DNA from: Spirochaetota bacterium
GTDB lineage: Bacteria; Spirochaetota; Spirochaetia; Treponematales; Treponemataceae
Direction: 5' to 3'
Length of the DNA stretch: 12,513 nucleotides
Assembly (NCBI GenBank): GCA_029571425.1
Contig: JAKPSR010000190.1
Coordinates: 1-12,513 of the forward strand
Of this stretch, positions 12,377 to 12,513 are shown piece after piece. The notes beneath the pieces are model-generated. The model made no database searches, was not told where the DNA came from, and saw only the letters and a program-made list of their open reading frames with translations. The position numbers were made by a program, and so were the translations under genes. Position 1 is the stretch's first letter. The number at the start of each line of letters is the position of its first letter.

Positions 12377-12513
12377 ATGCGGGTAAGCGGCATCGTCCAG
12401 CTCGTGCTGGACCAGGCGTACGCGGACGCGAAGGCCCGCAACCATGAGTACGTTACCCCCGAGCACGTCCTTCTCGCCGCGCTTGACCATCCGCCGGCGC
12501 TGAAGGCACTTGC
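12377..12513 (+). CDS. clpA: ATP-dependent Clp protease ATP-binding subunit ClpA (5' end only)
   Basis: Only the first 45 codons and part of the next are in the window. The product begins MRVSGIVQLVLDQAYADAKA and continues with RNHEYVTPEHVLLAALDHPPAL. This is the start of the Clp N-terminal domain: first helix, then the conserved HEYVTPEHVLLAAL. In ClpA this domain binds ClpS and some substrates. The gene starts one base after the clpS stop, with no strong ribosome binding site between, so translational coupling is likely. ClpA is preferred over ClpB or ClpC because of the clpS partner and the helix-1 sequence. The ATPase modules and the ClpP-binding loop lie beyond the window. Confidence 0.92.
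   Translation, partial: MRVSGIVQLVLDQAYADAKARNHEYVTPEHVLLAALDHPPALKAL

Noticed and set aside
1..12513. A hidden defence island, prophage or toxin-antitoxin pair
   Set aside because: All coding space is filled by recognised housekeeping, transport or hydrolase genes, and no nuclease, integrase, reverse transcriptase or small toxin-like pair was seen on either strand.

Overview
The window is chromosomal DNA from a GC-rich bacterium (roughly 60% GC by eye). It is densely packed with ordinary genes: twelve genes, of which the first and last are cut by the window edges. There are no tRNA or rRNA genes, transposases, CRISPR arrays or phage genes. The gene content (complete liv ABC transporter followed by a CBS-ACT protein, Gly-Pro-Gly-Gly-Gln type RF1, ClpS with an Asn-Asp-Asp-Phe-Thr-Thr-Lys motif, secreted GH5 cellulase) would fit a free-living or gut spirochaete. 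That is an impression from family resemblance only, at low to moderate confidence; Synergistota and other groups that use amino acids are not excluded.

Region 1 (1-4608, + strand) is a branched-chain amino acid uptake locus: the 3' end of the periplasmic binding protein gene, a strong intrinsic terminator, a fresh promoter, then the tightly overlapped permease and ATPase genes livH-livM-livG-livF. A CBS-CBS-ACT protein gene with its own TATAAT box and strong ribosome binding site follows. Region 2 (4626-7354, - strand) is prmC followed, with a 4-base overlap, by a RelA/SpoT homologue (RSH). The RSH keeps synthetase residues but has lost key (p)ppGpp hydrolase residues and the C-terminal ACT domain. 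Region 3 (7503-9209, + strand) is a secreted GH5 cellulase with a C-terminal CBM17/28-like module. It lies between prfA and prmC, which are neighbours in many bacteria and here point the same way. Region 4 (9213-11986, - strand) holds an exonuclease III family gene, a rhomboid protease gene overlapping it by 11 bases, and prfA. Region 5 (12070-end, + strand) is clpS followed after one base by clpA, the N-degron adaptor and its unfoldase.

Functional links: LivKHMGF imports branched-chain amino acids, and the CBS-ACT protein may sense nucleotides and amino acids. The RSH would make the alarmone that reports amino acid starvation. PrmC methylates the GGQ glutamine of release factors such as the PrfA encoded 1.9 kb away. 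The cellulase would release sugars outside the cell.

The most notable observations are the hydrolase-defective, ACT-less RSH and three first genes (xth, prfA, clpS) whose candidate -10 boxes end 6-7 bases before the start codon with no usable Shine-Dalgarno, which suggests leaderless transcripts. I found no clear undescribed multi-gene system. There is no gene-free stretch longer than about 300 bases; the longest gaps are about 135 bases (339-473) and 148 bases (7355-7502).
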